A DNA stretch of 64,000 bases from Thermoleophilia bacterium (GTDB taxonomy: Bacteria; Actinomycetota; Thermoleophilia; RBG-16-64-13). Position 1 is the first letter of the stretch. Each line of letters begins with the position of its first letter. The translations under genes were made by a program, and so were the position numbers. The stretch spans positions 508,832 to 572,831 of the forward strand of contig JAOAGT010000001.1 of assembly GCA_026415615.1 (NCBI GenBank), written 5' to 3'. Under the pieces are notes generated by a model, which saw nothing but the letters and a program-made list of their open reading frames with translations, did no database searches and was not told the DNA's origin. Below, one piece after another: positions 1 to 8,166 of this stretch.

Positions 1-192
1 AGGCTAAGGGATGAGCAGGGGATAACTTTCATTGTGGTGGAGCACAACATGCGGGCGGTCATGAACCTGTGCGAGCGCATAACAGTCACAAGCTACGGCG
101 AAAAGATCGCCGAAGGATCGCCAGCCGAGATCAGCCAAGACCCGGCAGTCATCCAGGCGTATTTGGGGGCAGGTCAGCAGCATGTTGCTTGA
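1..192 (+). CDS. livG: Liv-type ABC transporter ATPase LivG, C-terminal fragment
   Basis: The reading frame enters from the left edge and ends at TGA 190-192, so only about 63 C-terminal residues are present. It contains [16 protein letters not shown], the post-Walker-B stretch with the switch His that is typical of LivG subunits, and ends [14 protein letters not shown]. The stop overlaps the start of the next gene (ATG 182), the usual LivG-LivF arrangement. The Walker A motif and the remainder lie outside the window. The family assignment is firm; the transported substrate is unknown. Confidence 0.9.
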   Translation, partial: RLRDEQGITFIVVEHNMRAVMNLCERITVTSYGEKIAEGSPAEISQDPAVIQAYLGAGQQHVA

Positions 193-892
193 GGTTAAAG
201 ATCTGTGGTGCCACTACGGAGGTGCGGAGATCCTCAAGGGTGTCTCCCTTCGGGTGGACGAAGGCAAGGTGGTGGCCATCATCGGCAGCAACGGAGCGGG
301 AAAAACCACCACCATGAGATGCATCTCGGGTCTCAAGGCTCCTACGTCCGGGACAATAGAGTTCTTAGGGCAGAGGATCGACGGAAAGTCGCCGCAAGAG
401 ATCGTGCGGCTGGGGGTGGTCCAGGTACCCGAGGGTAGGCAGCTTTTCCCCTATCTTACGGTTATGGAGAACCTTAAAGTGGGGGCCTATCTACGTAAAG
501 ACCGCGCCCAAATGAAAGCTGACATGGAGCGCGTGTTCGAGCACTTCCCCCGGCTGTATGAGCGAAGAAGGCAAAAGGCGCGAACACTAAGCGGCGGCGA
601 ACAACAGATGCTGGCCATCGGCCGCGCGCTCATGGCTAACCCGAAACTTCTGTTGCTCGATGAGCCCTCGCTAGGTCTGTCTCCACTTATGGTTGAGGAG
701 ATCCGCAAAATAGTGGAGAACATTAACACTACCCGGGGTATTGGGGTGGTCTTGGTGGAGCAGAACGCCAGACTGGCCCTGGGCGTGGCGCACTACGCCT
801 ATGTGCTTGAGACCGGCAGTGTCGTTTTGGAAGGCTCACCCGAGGAACTCATGACCAGCGACCACGTGCGGCGGGCTTACTTGGGCCAGTAG
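182..892 (+). CDS. livF: Liv-type ABC transporter ATPase LivF
   Basis: Cytoplasmic ATPase of a high-affinity importer of the branched-chain amino acid (HAAT) family. The 236-residue length is normal for LivF. Walker [10 protein letters not shown] lies near residues 35-43, the signature LSGGEQQ near 135-141 and Walker [12 protein letters not shown] near 155-165, followed by VLVEQNA. The start MLLEVKDLW overlaps the preceding livG by 11 bases, so the two are translationally coupled. It closely resembles the LivF at 17896-18600. It could serve the binding-protein/permease units at 23816-30526, which have no LivF of their own in view; that is inference. Confidence 0.93.
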   Translation: MLLEVKDLWCHYGGAEILKGVSLRVDEGKVVAIIGSNGAGKTTTMRCISGLKAPTSGTIEFLGQRIDGKSPQEIVRLGVVQVPEGRQLFPYLTVMENLKVGAYLRKDRAQMKADMERVFEHFPRLYERRRQKARTLSGGEQQMLAIGRALMANPKLLLLDEPSLGLSPLMVEEIRKIVENINTTRGIGVVLVEQNARLALGVAHYAYVLETGSVVLEGSPEELMTSDHVRRAYLGQ

Positions 893-906
893 GTAGAGCG
901 GAAAGC

Positions 907-977
907 GTAATTTGGGCAACTGTAATTTGGGCAACGGGCGTGATTGACCCAGCAGGTGTAATTGAGGCAGCAGGTGT
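907..977 (+). repeat. Short tandem duplications ahead of the GRE activase
   Basis: Two adjacent micro-repeats occupy the livF-activase gap. GTAATTTGGGCAAC occurs at 907-920 and 922-935 (period 15). An 18-base unit, ATTGAcccAGCAGGTGT then ATTGAggcAGCAGGTGT, covers 942-959 and 960-977. The second 18-base copy supplies both the GAGG ribosome-binding site and the GTG start of the activase. The equivalent GTG in the first copy (956) runs straight into TAA. Confidence 0.8.
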
Positions 978-1876
978 GCGCGCTCATAACAAACATACAG
1001 AATTATTCGATTCACGACGGTCCGGGAATAAGGACGGTGGTGTTTTTCAAAGGGTGCTCTCTTCGCTGTCTGTGGTGCAGCAACCCGGAGTGCATCTCGT
1101 CCCGACCGGAGGTTGGCCTATTTGTGAATCTGTGCACGGGTTGCGGGACCTGCGTCGAGGTCTGCCCAACGGGGGCCACTACTCTTGCTGCCGACGGGCA
1201 CGTAGCTATTGACCGGAACAGGTGCACGGCCTGTGGAGCGTGCGTGACTGGATGCCGAGCCGAGGCTCGCGTGCTGTGGGGCAAAGAGGCGGATCTTGAA
1301 GAGGTTGTGGCTCGGGTTGCTCGCGACAAGATGTTCTACGACTCGTCGGGAGGCGGGGTTACAGTCTCGGGGGGCGAGCCGCTTCTTGAGTCGGAGTTTG
1401 TGTCGCGGCTACTCGAACGGTGCCACGATTTGGACATTCATACCTGCGTCGAAACCTCGGGCCATGTGTCATGGAACGCCGTAATGCAGGTGCTGCCACA
1501 AACGGATCTGTTCCTCTATGACCTCAAAATGATGGACGCAAAAAGACATCTTGAACTTACGGGAAGCACGAACAAGCAAATTCTCGAGAATGCAAGAAGG
1601 CTTGTGAGAGAAGGGGCTTCGGTTTTTTTCCGCATGCCTCTAGTGCCGGGGATAAATGATGATGAGGAAAACATAGGTAGAACGGCAGCCTTTCTTCACG
1701 AGGTCGGTGTGCTTGAGCTTGAACTGATGCCTTATCACAAGTTTGGCTTGGGCAAGTATCTGGCTCTGGGCAGGGATTACGCGTTGGGCAATATCAAGCG
1801 GCCTACCTCTGAGGAAGTTGGGCGTGTTCAAGAGACCTTCAAGATTCTAGGTGTTGAGTGCAAAGCGTCTTTATGA
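974..1876 (+). CDS. Glycyl-radical enzyme activating enzyme (radical SAM)
   Basis: Radical-SAM activase that generates the glycyl radical on a partner enzyme, here most likely GRE1 immediately downstream. The cluster motif GCSLRCLWC (C-x3-C-x2-C) lies near residues 28-35, followed by SNPE. A two-cluster ferredoxin insert follows, with CTGCGTCVEVCP and CTACGACVTGC. This insert marks activases of dehydratase/decarboxylase/X-succinate-synthase type GREs rather than plain PFL activase. SGGEPLLE is also present. GTG 974 is preferred because GAGG sits six bases upstream; TTG 962 is possible. It is the only activase in the window, so it may also serve GRE2. Confidence 0.92.
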   Translation: MCALITNIQNYSIHDGPGIRTVVFFKGCSLRCLWCSNPECISSRPEVGLFVNLCTGCGTCVEVCPTGATTLAADGHVAIDRNRCTACGACVTGCRAEARVLWGKEADLEEVVARVARDKMFYDSSGGGVTVSGGEPLLESEFVSRLLERCHDLDIHTCVETSGHVSWNAVMQVLPQTDLFLYDLKMMDAKRHLELTGSTNKQILENARRLVREGASVFFRMPLVPGINDDEENIGRTAAFLHEVGVLELELMPYHKFGLGKYLALGRDYALGNIKRPTSEEVGRVQETFKILGVECKASL

Positions 1877-1905
1877 CGCAGCAAAGATAAAGGATGTGAG
1901 CGGGT

Positions 1906-4353
1906 ATGAGCACGATGGTTGAGGAACGGCAAATCACGTTACTTCGGGAGATTGACTCCCTTGAGCTAAGCGATCGGGTCTCTGCTCTTAAACACGCCAT
2001 GCTTTCCGCGGAGAGAAGGATTTCGGTGGACCGGGCCAGGCTGGCGGTGGAATCGTGGCGTGAAACCGAGGGCGAGGACATCGAGTTAAGACGGGCCAAG
2101 CTCTTTGCCAAGGTTCTGCGGGAGGTGCCTATCGCCATTCACCCACTCGATGTCATTGTGGGGCGGGAGACCGAGTATTTGGTGGGCGCGCCGGTCTTTG
2201 TGGACTTAACGGGTGACTCTATCCCCGGACTGTGGGACGACAACGCACCGGTGGGGGGCACTTTGTTTAACGGCAGCCTGTCTCCAGAGGACCGGGAGGT
2301 GTTGCGCGAGTGCGCCCGCTTCTTCGCTGGCAAGACGGCGGCGGACCGTGTGCGCGAGGCATGGCGCATGCTAGTAGGGTCATGGGCTGAGGACATCACC
2401 GAAGCCAAAGGCAGTGATCCCAGCCCAGACGCGGGCTACTATCCCGGCATCACCTGCCGGTCTATGTGGGAGGAGCTGTTTGCCCGGGGGTTCCGCGGCC
2501 TAATCGAGGAGGCCAAACAGCATCTGGCGGAGTTTCGGCCCTTTGGCGAAACCGACCTTGACAAGTTCTACTTCTGGCAGGCGGCGATCATCGTTTGTGA
2601 AGCAGTCATTGAGTATGCAAAAAGGTACGCCTGTCTGGCGCGCAGTCTAGCTCAGCAAGAGGCCGACTCGGAACGTCGGGCAGAGCTCCTGGCAATTGCC
2701 GACATTTGTGACTACGTGCCGGAGAACCCGCCGCGCACGTTTCACGAGGCTCTCCAGTTCATGAACTTTGTGATCGTGGCGCGAGGGCTGGAAAACCCTT
2801 ATCCCACCTTGATCGCGCGTCTTGACCAGTATCTGTGGCCGTACTTGGAGAGGGATCTCAGCGAGGGGCGCATAACCTTGGAGGAGGCCGCCGACCTGCT
2901 TGCCAACGCCATCCTCCTGTGGGGCATGAAGGTGGTCATCCCGGTGGGGACGCAACTAGAGACTCACCAGTTCACCTACGCCATCAACAGCATCAACGTG
3001 GGAGGGGTCGACAAGCTCGGAAACGATGCGACGAACCCCCTGAGCTACTTAATTCTCCACATTGTTGGTTTACTTCGCCTTTCGTCTCCCACCGTAGCGC
3101 TCAACTGGCACGCCGGCATGCCGCGCTCTCTGCTAGTCAAAGCGCTTGAGACTAACTCCAAGACCAAGGGCGGCATTCCGCTCTTTATGAATAGCGACCA
3201 CGTGGTGGCGAGCTTTGCGGCGGACGGGATTCCTCTGGAAGAAGCGCGGGAGTGGTACAGCCAGGGTTGCGTCACCCCCATTCTTCCCACTTGCATTGAC
3301 CACAATGGGTCCGAAGGCAGAGGCGCCATTAACGTCGCGCTTATCTTGGATCTCGCTCTCCACAACGGGGTAGCGCCGGTAACAGGCAAGAAGGTCGGCA
3401 TTGAGACTGGCGACCCCAGGAACTTTGCCAGTTTCGAGGAGCTCTACGAAGCGTTCAAGAAACAGTACGAGTATGTGGTAAGCCGGGTCCTGTGGTTGGG
3501 CACCGTCGCGCAAGGCATAGAGCCCAAGTACCTGCGCTTTCCTTTTAACTCCTGTGTCGCCGGCCCCGGGTGTATGGAAAAAGGCCAGGACATCCTGATT
3601 ACTGATGTAAACCACAGCTACGGTATCAGCGATCGAGCCATCGTAGACACTGCCGACTCCTTGCTTGCCATAAAGAAATTGGTTTTCGAGGAGAAGAAGC
3701 TCTCGATGGCTGAGCTGCTTGAGGCTCTAGACAGCAACTTTGCCGGTCCGCGAGGCGCCGAAATCCAGCGCCTGTGCCTGGGAGTTCCCAAGTTTGGCAA
3801 CGATGTTGAGGAAGCCGATCTTATGGTGAAAGAAGTGGGGATCTTCTCGGGAAACTTCTTGCACTCCTATAAGAACCCGTTCGGCATTCCCTGTAAGGTT
3901 TCTCGCGAAGGGCTTTCCTGGCACTACTTCGGCGGTTTGGGTGTGGGAGCTTTGCCCAACGGGCGGAAAGCCAAGGAGCCGCTCAATGACGGTTCCATAT
4001 CGCCGATGCGAGGGATGGACAAGAACGGACCCACGGCCGTGCTGCATTCGGTGCTCCGAGCTGGCTTTAAGGAGTCATATGCCTCTTGTCTTAACCAGAA
4101 GTTCTCCGGAACGGTGATGCAGAGCCCCGAAAGCCGAGAGAAGCTAGCGACGCTGGTGGAGACGTTCTTCCGCAATGGGGGCCAACACATCCAGTTCAAT
4201 TTGGTGGACACCGAGGAGCTTATCGACGCCAAACTCCACCCAGAGAGGCACCGCGACCTGGTTGTGAGAGTGGGGGGATTCAGCGCCTACTTTGTCATGC
4301 TCTCGCCCGAAATCCAGGATGACATCATCTATCGGAGCGAACAGGGCTGTTGA
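1906..4353 (+). CDS. Glycyl-radical enzyme (PFL/dehydratase superfamily), GRE1
   Basis: 815-residue glycyl-radical enzyme. The C-terminal radical loop reads RVGGFSAYF with the predicted radical glycine at residue 791, preceded by the family motif GGQHIQFN. The thiyl-radical cysteine is predicted at residue 455 in the loop GCVTPI. Family knowledge: diol dehydratases and arylacetate decarboxylases have GCVE, where the Glu is a general acid/base; here it is Thr, so ordinary dehydratase chemistry is doubtful. PFL's paired Cys-Cys is also absent. The activase lies 29 bases upstream and an SDR follows after a hairpin. The superfamily is certain; the reaction is unknown, and X-succinate-synthase-like addition, C-C cleavage or something new are all open. 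Confidence 0.9.
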   Translation: MSTMVEERQITLLREIDSLELSDRVSALKHAMLSAERRISVDRARLAVESWRETEGEDIELRRAKLFAKVLREVPIAIHPLDVIVGRETEYLVGAPVFVDLTGDSIPGLWDDNAPVGGTLFNGSLSPEDREVLRECARFFAGKTAADRVREAWRMLVGSWAEDITEAKGSDPSPDAGYYPGITCRSMWEELFARGFRGLIEEAKQHLAEFRPFGETDLDKFYFWQAAIIVCEAVIEYAKRYACLARSLAQQEADSERRAELLAIADICDYVPENPPRTFHEALQFMNFVIVARGLENPYPTLIARLDQYLWPYLERDLSEGRITLEEAADLLANAILLWGMKVVIPVGTQLETHQFTYAINSINVGGVDKLGNDATNPLSYLILHIVGLLRLSSPTVALNWHAGMPRSLLVKALETNSKTKGGIPLFMNSDHVVASFAADGIPLEEAREWYSQGCVTPILPTCIDHNGSEGRGAINVALILDLALHNGVAPVTGKKVGIETGDPRNFASFEELYEAFKKQYEYVVSRVLWLGTVAQGIEPKYLRFPFNSCVAGPGCMEKGQDILITDVNHSYGISDRAIVDTADSLLAIKKLVFEEKKLSMAELLEALDSNFAGPRGAEIQRLCLGVPKFGNDVEEADLMVKEVGIFSGNFLHSYKNPFGIPCKVSREGLSWHYFGGLGVGALPNGRKAKEPLNDGSISPMRGMDKNGPTAVLHSVLRAGFKESYASCLNQKFSGTVMQSPESREKLATLVETFFRNGGQHIQFNLVDTEELIDAKLHPERHRDLVVRVGGFSAYFVMLSPEIQDDIIYRSEQGC

Positions 4354-4386
4354 GCTCTTGGTCAGTCCGCTGTACGCTGTTTTGCA

Positions 4387-4430
4387 TGCGGGCCCGTGGA
4401 GCGGAGACGGATGCCTGCCGCGGGCCCGCA
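4387..4430 (+). terminator. Hairpin after GRE1, possible attenuator
   Basis: Perfect 10-bp inverted repeat: TGCGGGCCCG at 4387-4396 pairs with CGGGCCCGCA at 4421-4430 across a 24-base loop. It lies in the 108-base gap between GRE1 and the SDR and has no U-tract. It may protect the abundant GRE mRNA or partly terminate transcription. A comparable hairpin follows GRE2. Confidence 0.55.
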
Positions 4431-4461
4431 GAGGTGGTGACGGCAACACGAGGAGTGGGGT

Positions 4462-5244
4462 ATGACCAAGAGATTCGAGGGCAGGGTTGCACTTGTAACC
4501 GGTGGAGCGTCCGGTATTGGGCGCGGGGGTGCTATAGCTTTTGCCCGTGAGGGAGCAAAAGTGGTAGTTGCTACAGACGCTAACGTAGCCGGAGCCGAGG
4601 AGACGGTAAGGTTAATCAAGCAAGCAGGAGGAGAGGCTAGCTTTGTTCGCTGCGACGTCTCTCAGGAGGCTGATGTCAAGGCTTTGGTGGAGGAGTGCGT
4701 TCGTCTTTATGGCCGCCTTGACTACGCTTTCAACAACGCCGGGATCGGACCCGACGGTGTGCGGGTGCCGGTGGTCAATATTGTGGACTGTCCGACCGAG
4801 ATCTGGGACCGCACTATCGACATCAACCTGAAGGGCGTTTTCCTTTGCCTCAAGTACGAGATGAGGCAGATGATGGAGCAGAACTTCGGCGCCATTGTCA
4901 ACACTTCTTCAGTGGGCGCCCTTAAACCTCAGCCCGGCTTTTGTGCATACAACGCCAGCAAATCTGGCCTTGGCGGCCTCACTCGCACAGCGGCGCTAGA
5001 AGGAGCTCCGTATAACATAAGGGTCAACGCCATTCTTCCGGGCCCGACGCAGAATACCCTGCTCTACGAGTACCTCACCAGTAGTACTCCGGGAGTGAAG
5101 GAGGACATGCACACAGTGGTGCCTTTGCGTCGTCTGGGCTTTCCGGAGGACATGGCTGCGGCTGTTGTATGGCTCTGCTCGGACGAAGCTTCTTTTGTCA
5201 CCGGGCAGTGCCTGGCCATCGATGGGGGTATGACGGCTCACTAG
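4462..5244 (+). CDS. Short-chain dehydrogenase/reductase
   Basis: 260-residue classical SDR that would oxidise an alcohol or reduce a ketone with NAD(P). The cofactor motif TGGASGIG lies near residues 12-19, NNAG near 91-94 and the catalytic YNASK near 162-166, with a C-terminal VTGQCLAIDGGM. ATG 4462 follows an AGGAG ribosome-binding site. An acidic residue after the second beta strand (VVVATDAN) favours NAD over NADP, but weakly. It sits between GRE1 and a SnoaL-like gene and is one of five SDRs in the window; the substrate is not deducible. Confidence 0.9.
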   Translation: MTKRFEGRVALVTGGASGIGRGGAIAFAREGAKVVVATDANVAGAEETVRLIKQAGGEASFVRCDVSQEADVKALVEECVRLYGRLDYAFNNAGIGPDGVRVPVVNIVDCPTEIWDRTIDINLKGVFLCLKYEMRQMMEQNFGAIVNTSSVGALKPQPGFCAYNASKSGLGGLTRTAALEGAPYNIRVNAILPGPTQNTLLYEYLTSSTPGVKEDMHTVVPLRRLGFPEDMAAAVVWLCSDEASFVTGQCLAIDGGMTAH

Positions 5245-5329
5245 CCAAAGTGTGCTGGTCGACAGGTTGTTGGTCGGGCTCAGCCGCCGATGCTTGTCGA
5301 TTGGGGCATCCTACCTAAAGGAGGAAGCA

Positions 5330-5842
5330 ATGGGAGACGCGTTTGAGGGTTCCGCGCCAGCCAGCCAGAGCGCCACCGCTAGCCAGAGCGCCAAGAACAA
5401 ACAGGTCGTAATGCGCTTTTACGAGGACGTTTTTATCAACCACGACCTAAGCCATCTCGACGAGTACATGCGCGACGACTACATCCAACATAACCCTGAT
5501 TGCCCGCAGGGCAAGGCGGGGTTTGTTGAATTTTTCACCACCATTTTTCGCGCTGTTCCAGACTTCCGCTACACGCTGCACAAGATGGTGGCCGAAGACG
5601 ACATTGTCATGGCTTACAGCACCACCAGCGGCACTCATACAGGAGGGGTGTGGCTTGGCCAGGAGCCTACGGGCGCCAAACTCAACTTCAAGGTGGTGGA
5701 TATCTTCCGCGTCGAGGATGGCAAGATAGCCGAACACTGGGATGTCGCGGACACCTTTAGCTTGTTCAGTCAGCTTGGCATTGCTGAGCGTCTCATCAAG
5801 CAAGGACTCACCACTCCCGGACCGCAAGGGAGCCCCTCATGA
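5330..5842 (+). CDS. SnoaL-like polyketide-cyclase/NTF2-fold protein
   Basis: 170-residue protein with a low-complexity Ala/Ser/Gln N-terminus followed by a SnoaL-like domain: KNKQVVMRFYEDVF, then YIQHNPDCPQG, and FKVVDIFRVEDGKIAEHWDV. The family adopts a small alpha+beta barrel and includes cyclases, isomerases and hydratases of cyclic compounds, as well as proteins of unknown role. ATG 5330 is chosen because AAAGGAGG sits just upstream; an upstream in-frame extension from 5252 lacks such a signal. The stop overlaps the next ATG (ATGA at 5839-5842), so it is coupled to the cupin gene. Confidence 0.82.
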   Translation: MGDAFEGSAPASQSATASQSAKNKQVVMRFYEDVFINHDLSHLDEYMRDDYIQHNPDCPQGKAGFVEFFTTIFRAVPDFRYTLHKMVAEDDIVMAYSTTSGTHTGGVWLGQEPTGAKLNFKVVDIFRVEDGKIAEHWDVADTFSLFSQLGIAERLIKQGLTTPGPQGSPS

Positions 5843-6759
5843 GCACGTCGGCGTTTGAGCGTTACGTTGTGCGCCATCCTCTCCGGGAGGCTCCGGATCC
5901 GAGCGTAAAGGGTCGGGACTGGCCGCCTCTGGTGTATATGAGCGAAAAACAGGTTCCCGAGAGTGACGTATACGTGGAACTCGGCTGGATCCGAGATGTT
6001 CCCGAAGGCGGGCCCCAGGGTACCGAGCAGGTGCTGGACTATGACCAGATCCTCGTGTTTGTGGGCATGGACTACAAAGTTCCCCAGGTGCTGGGAGCCA
6101 CTGTTGAGACCTACCTTGGCGGGCAGCGAGTAGTTTTCAATACCACCACGTGCCTCTATATTCCCAAGGGCACGCCTTTTGGTCCGTTTACTTGGGAAGA
6201 ATTTGACCGCCCTCACGTGCAGGTGAACGTAGTCTTTGGTTCCGGCGATCCGTATGCGGCCGGGGGGAGGGCGGTGTCTGGTCCGAGCTTGCCCTCGCCC
6301 AAGACGCAAGAGTTCGACTATGAGCAATATGTGGTGCGCAGCCCCATGCGCGAGGCCGGTCCGGATCACCCGGTTACTGGGCGGCAGCTTCCCAGCATGA
6401 CCTATCTCAGCCGTACTCAGGTAAATGCCGCCCGGAACTACCTTGAATTCGGGTGGATATGGGATGTACCAAGCTCCGGCATCCCCAAGATGCGGCACGA
6501 TAACTACGCGGAGATGGTTCTGCACTTTGGCAGCGACCCGGACAACCCCGAGGACCTTGGCGCCACCATGATTTTTGGTGTGGGGGACGATCTGCTGGAG
6601 TTTGACACAACTCACTGTGTGTACCTTCCCAAGGGACTGGTTCATGGGCCCCTGCGCTGGAAAGAAGTGCACAGACCTATGATCGAGATGGCCCTCATGC
6701 TGGGGGCCGGAGTGTGGGCGGAAGGCTGGGAGGGCAGCTTCTTTGGCGACGAGGCCTAA
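5839..6759 (+). CDS. Two-domain cupin-like protein
   Basis: 306 residues made of two homologous halves, about 1-150 and 155-306. Each begins with YVVRxPxREA and carries LGAT, a T-T-x-C-x-Y-x-PKG stretch and a GP-containing loop. The halves resemble the single-domain cupins at 6801 and 43148, whose CLIFVP/CLIFIP-x-G motifs match. In the first half the histidines expected as metal ligands are missing (LDYDQILVF, PFGPF), whereas the second keeps RHDNYAE and LVHGP. One half may therefore be structural and the other metal-binding. No catalytic role can be assigned. Overlapping ATGA with the upstream gene indicates one operon. Confidence 0.75.
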   Translation: MSTSAFERYVVRHPLREAPDPSVKGRDWPPLVYMSEKQVPESDVYVELGWIRDVPEGGPQGTEQVLDYDQILVFVGMDYKVPQVLGATVETYLGGQRVVFNTTTCLYIPKGTPFGPFTWEEFDRPHVQVNVVFGSGDPYAAGGRAVSGPSLPSPKTQEFDYEQYVVRSPMREAGPDHPVTGRQLPSMTYLSRTQVNAARNYLEFGWIWDVPSSGIPKMRHDNYAEMVLHFGSDPDNPEDLGATMIFGVGDDLLEFDTTHCVYLPKGLVHGPLRWKEVHRPMIEMALMLGAGVWAEGWEGSFFGDEA

Positions 6760-6800
6760 CCCAGCCGGACGCATGCTGACTACTTTCAAGGACGTCCGAG

Positions 6801-7283
6801 ATGAGCGAAGTAATGAGCGAATCAAAATATGCCAAGTACATAATCACCGAGCTAAAGAGGGACTCCCGCGATGCTGCTTTGCCGCCCGGAGTGGATCCAG
6901 AAAAAGTCTCCAACACTCCCTCGCATCGCAAGATTCTCAGCCTGGACGACGTAGTCCTTAAGGGCGCCTTCTATACCGAGACGGTCTGGATGTGGCCGGG
7001 GGGTTCCGACGTGTATCCGGAGACGGCCGAGGCCAATTCTCACGCGCACGAGTACGACGAGGTCATAGGCTTCTTTGGCACCGACTTCGCCAACCCCTAT
7101 GAACTGCACGGACAGATTGAGTTTTGGATCGAAGATGAGAAATTCATGCTTACGCGAAGCTGTCTCATCTTTGTTCCGGCGGGGGTATATCACTGTCCGC
7201 TTGTAATTCACCGCGTGGACAGGCCAATCTTCCACTTTTCCTCCGGACCCGGTTCGACATACCAGCAGGAACTAAGACCGTGA
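6801..7283 (+). CDS. Single-domain cupin-like protein
   Basis: 160-residue cupin-like protein, clearly paralogous to the one at 43148-43627: both begin MS-x-SKYxKYIIT and share the metal-site pattern HxHxxDEVIGFxGT, then T-x-x-CLIF-x-P-x-GVxHCP. Predicted metal ligands are the His pair plus Glu and the later YHCP His. The start at 6801 has an AAGGA signal; an internal ATG at 6813 would match the paralogue start exactly. It lies 41 bases after the two-domain cupin. The function is unknown; cupin isomerase, hydrolase or oxygen-independent lyase roles are possible. Confidence 0.78.
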   Translation: MSEVMSESKYAKYIITELKRDSRDAALPPGVDPEKVSNTPSHRKILSLDDVVLKGAFYTETVWMWPGGSDVYPETAEANSHAHEYDEVIGFFGTDFANPYELHGQIEFWIEDEKFMLTRSCLIFVPAGVYHCPLVIHRVDRPIFHFSSGPGSTYQQELRP

Positions 7284-7312
7284 GCGATCAGCAGGAGCTA
7301 AGGGCGTGAGCG
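7261..7312 (+). repeat. 26-bp tandem duplication over an SDR start
   Basis: Two 26-base copies, differing at a few positions, run end to end at 7261-7286 and 7287-7312. Each has the form AGCAGGA(A/G)CTAAG-x-x-CGTGAGCG. Copy one encodes the end of the cupin and contains a GTG at 7280 that opens a nine-codon frame. Copy two provides the ribosome-binding site AGGAG and the real GTG start (7306) of the SDR; the mini-frame's TGA overlaps that GTG. Confidence 0.85.
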
Positions 7313-8166
7313 AGTATGCGGGTGCGCGGCGTCCGTTCTCTGAGCCCGTTAAGGATCTTCGCCGTGTGATGGATGTCTCGGGTAAAGGCGTGATCGTCAC
7401 TGGCGGTGCCAACGGCATCGGTTGGGGGATCGCGCAAGCATTTGCCGAGCGCGGAGCCAGGGTAGCTATTCTGGATGTTGAAGCAGAGACCGGGCGCGCG
7501 AGAGTAGAGGAGCTAAATCGGCTAGCCGGGGGCAGTCCAGCTGGCGCGGCGGGGGACGTGCGACACATCTTTGTGGAGTGCGACATTACTTCCCGAGCGG
7601 CCGTGGATGTCGCAGTAGAGGAAGCCGTCCGAGCACTTGGGCACATAGATGTCCTTGTGAACAACGCTGGCATCGCAGTCACAAAGCCGTTCTTGGACTT
7701 TGACCCTGATCTTTCGGATTGGCGCCGGGTGATCGAGGTCAACCTACATGGCACCGCTCTTGTCACTCATGCGGTGGCCAATTACATGCGCAGGGCCGGG
7801 CGGGGCGGACTCATCATCAACATTTCCTCGGTAGGGGGCGCAAGGTGCTCAGCGTCGAAAGAGCTGCCAAATTCTGCCTATGTGGCTTCCAAGGCGGCTC
7901 TCAACCACCTCACGGCAGCCTGGGCCATTGAATTTGCGGAGTACGGCATTCGGGTGAACGCAATCATGCCCGGTCCCACCCACTCGCGGCTGGATGCTCA
8001 GCTTACCCCGGAGTATATGGAAAAGATTGCCGATGGGATCCTGGATGGTCGCTGGGGCGAGCCCCTGGAGATTGGGGCGCTTTGCGTGTTTATGGCCTCG
8101 GCAGAGGGGGCGCACTTAAACGGGGTGGTGATTCCTCACGACGGGGGCTTTCTCTGCGTGCACTAG
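7306..8166 (+). CDS. Short-chain dehydrogenase/reductase
   Basis: 286-residue classical SDR with an unusual N-terminal extension of about 25 residues before the cofactor motif TGGANGIG. It then shows AILDVE (an acidic residue suggesting NAD), NNAGIAV, the catalytic YVASK, and a C-terminal HDGGFLC. GTG 7306 is supported by AGGAG about nine bases upstream within the 26-bp tandem repeat. It is last in the module A gene string; its stop overlaps the stop of the convergent flavodoxin gene by four bases at CTAG. Substrate unknown. Confidence 0.88.
   Translation: MSEYAGARRPFSEPVKDLRRVMDVSGKGVIVTGGANGIGWGIAQAFAERGARVAILDVEAETGRARVEELNRLAGGSPAGAAGDVRHIFVECDITSRAAVDVAVEEAVRALGHIDVLVNNAGIAVTKPFLDFDPDLSDWRRVIEVNLHGTALVTHAVANYMRRAGRGGLIINISSVGGARCSASKELPNSAYVASKAALNHLTAAWAIEFAEYGIRVNAIMPGPTHSRLDAQLTPEYMEKIADGILDGRWGEPLEIGALCVFMASAEGAHLNGVVIPHDGGFLCVH

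Noticed and set aside
5770..6825. 351-codon open frame on the minus strand across the two-domain cupin
   Set aside because: Antisense shadow of a well-supported plus-strand gene; no recognisable domain, no ribosome-binding site, and codon-complement composition (His/Arg/Pro-rich).
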